Shown: one piece after another, positions 6,970 through 7,959 of the stretch
How positions within the stretch are numbered: the stretch's first letter is position 1
Layout of the letters: the number at the start of each line of letters is the position of its first letter
Assembly (NCBI GenBank): GCA_018065745.1
Contig: JAGHSS010000278.1
Location: forward strand, 1 to 7,959
DNA: 7,959 nucleotides
Direction of reading: 5' to 3'
DNA from: Candidatus Neoflavobacterium equi
GTDB taxonomy: Bacteria; Bacteroidota; Bacteroidia; Flavobacteriales; Flavobacteriaceae
Translations under genes and position numbers: made by a program
Notes under the pieces: model-generated
Databases searched by the model: none
Seen by the model: the letters and a program-made list of their open reading frames with translations, nothing else
Told to the model about the DNA's origin: nothing

Positions 6970-7959
6970 ATGTCTGAAATTAAAGTTGCTATTAACGGCT
7001 TTGGCCGTATTGGCAGAAATGTGTTTCGTCTGCTCATGAATCACCCAACCATCAAGGTGGTTGCCATCAATGATTTGGCAGACAACAGAACCATGGCACA
7101 TTTGTTGAAATATGACAGCATACACGGGGTCTTACCAGATGCCGTAACTTATACTGAAGAAGCTATTTTGGTCAACCAAAATCCAACGCTTTTTTATCAT
7201 GAAAAAAACATCGCTAATTTGGATTGGAAAAAACTGGAAGTAGATTTTGTCATAGAATCTACTGGAAAGTTTAAAACATTTGACTTGGCATATCAACACA
7301 TCACCTCTGGAGCTAAAAAGGTTATTCTTTCTGCCCCACCAGATGATGACATCATCAAAACGGTTGTTCTTGGCGTCAATGAACATTTGTTGGACGGATC
7401 TGAATTGATCATTTCAAACGCAAGTTGCACCACCAACAACGCTGCACCAATGATCAAAGTCATCAAAGAACTCTGCGGTATTGAACAGGCATTTATCACC
7501 ACAGTCCATTCATACACTACAGACCAAAGCTTGCATGACCAACCGCATAAAGATTTGAGAAGAGCCCGTGGAGCAGCCCAGTCCATTGTACCAACAACAA
7601 CTGGTGCAGCAAAGGCACTAACCAAGATTTTCCCAGAGTTTACAGGAAAAATTGGCGGTGGAGGAATTCGAGTTCCCGTACCAGATGGGTCTTTAACAGA
7701 CATCACCTGCTATGTGAGTAGAGAAGTTTCTGAAACTGAAATCAACGAAGCATTTAAAAATGCGGCAGAAACACATTTAAAAGGCATCCTATCATACACA
7801 GAAGATCCGATTGTTTCTGTAGACATTCAAGGCAATCCAACCTCGTGTCTGTTTGATTCCCTCTTGACTTCTGCCATCGGAAAAATGGTAAAAGTAGTGG
7901 GATGGTATGACAATGAGATTGGATATTCATCAAGATTGATTAATTTGATTGAACATATT
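6970..7959 (+). CDS. Glyceraldehyde-3-phosphate dehydrogenase, type I (3' end cut by window edge)
   Basis: The frame runs 330 codons from the ATG at 6970 to the last base without a stop. Since GAPDHs are about 330-340 residues, only a few residues are missing. The enzyme oxidises glyceraldehyde 3-phosphate with NAD(P)+ and phosphate, reversibly, in glycolysis and gluconeogenesis. Residues 5-20 hold the nucleotide-binding AINGFGRIGR. Asp35 in AINDLAD is the aspartate that usually favours NAD, and Pro192 in DQPHKDLRRAR matches another NAD-type position, although the residue before it is Gln rather than the Leu of the Geobacillus enzyme. The catalytic pair is Cys153 in NASCTTNN and His180 in TVHSYTT; WYDNEIGYSSR (312-322) is the conserved C-terminal signature. 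The usual CTTNC reads CTTNN here, so the second cysteine is absent. It resembles a GAPDH paralogue I recall from flavobacteria. I leave the symbol blank because gapA or gapB-like status is unclear. Confidence 0.94.
   Translation, partial: MSEIKVAINGFGRIGRNVFRLLMNHPTIKVVAINDLADNRTMAHLLKYDSIHGVLPDAVTYTEEAILVNQNPTLFYHEKNIANLDWKKLEVDFVIESTGKFKTFDLAYQHITSGAKKVILSAPPDDDIIKTVVLGVNEHLLDGSELIISNASCTTNNAAPMIKVIKELCGIEQAFITTVHSYTTDQSLHDQPHKDLRRARGAAQSIVPTTTGAAKALTKIFPEFTGKIGGGGIRVPVPDGSLTDITCYVSREVSETEINEAFKNAAETHLKGILSYTEDPIVSVDIQGNPTSCLFDSLLTSAIGKMVKVVGWYDNEIGYSSRLINLIEHI

Noticed and set aside
7293..7706. A 137-codon minus-strand frame inside the GAPDH gene
   Set aside because: The translation is low in domain-like features and mirrors the conserved GAPDH coding strand, so it is a shadow frame.

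Overview
The window is an ordinary chromosomal segment from a member of the Bacteroidetes, most likely Flavobacteriia. The evidence is AT-rich DNA, no recognisable Shine-Dalgarno sequences before any gene, promoters of the Bacteroidetes form (TTG, a 17-23 nt gap, then TAnnTTTG), and RecF, LipA, MurB and GAPDH proteins that read like flavobacterial homologues. I cannot name a genus.

From left to right, the first 86 nt hold no gene. A tightly packed plus-strand run follows: recF (87-1166), a lipoprotein fusing a rhodanese to a thioredoxin (1180-1887), and murB (1900-2913), with gaps of only 13 and 12 nt. A strong intrinsic terminator ends this run at 2934-2965. The promoter of the next unit overlaps it, and that unit is a membrane-anchored family 2 glycosyltransferase (2995-4101) plus a sigma-70-family factor that begins at a TTG inside the end of the glycosyltransferase gene (4092-4670). 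A two-tier bidirectional terminator (4674-4732) separates this pair from the convergent nhaA Na+/H+ antiporter gene (4752-5903, minus strand). A 177-nt divergent intergenic region (5904-6080) carries one TATATTTG promoter element for each direction. It is followed by lipA lipoyl synthase (6081-6953) and, 16 nt later, a glyceraldehyde-3-phosphate dehydrogenase gene (6970 onward) that is still open at the window edge.

The genes are mostly housekeeping: DNA repair (RecF), peptidoglycan precursor synthesis (MurB), ion homeostasis (NhaA), lipoate assembly (LipA) and central carbon metabolism (GAPDH). They do not form one pathway. The less routine parts are the periplasmic rhodanese-thioredoxin lipoprotein, the translationally overlapped glycosyltransferase/sigma pair with no visible anti-sigma factor, and a GAPDH with CTTNN in place of the usual CTTNC at its active site. 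I see no mobile element, CRISPR array, defence system, tRNA or rRNA, and nothing that amounts to a convincing new biological system.
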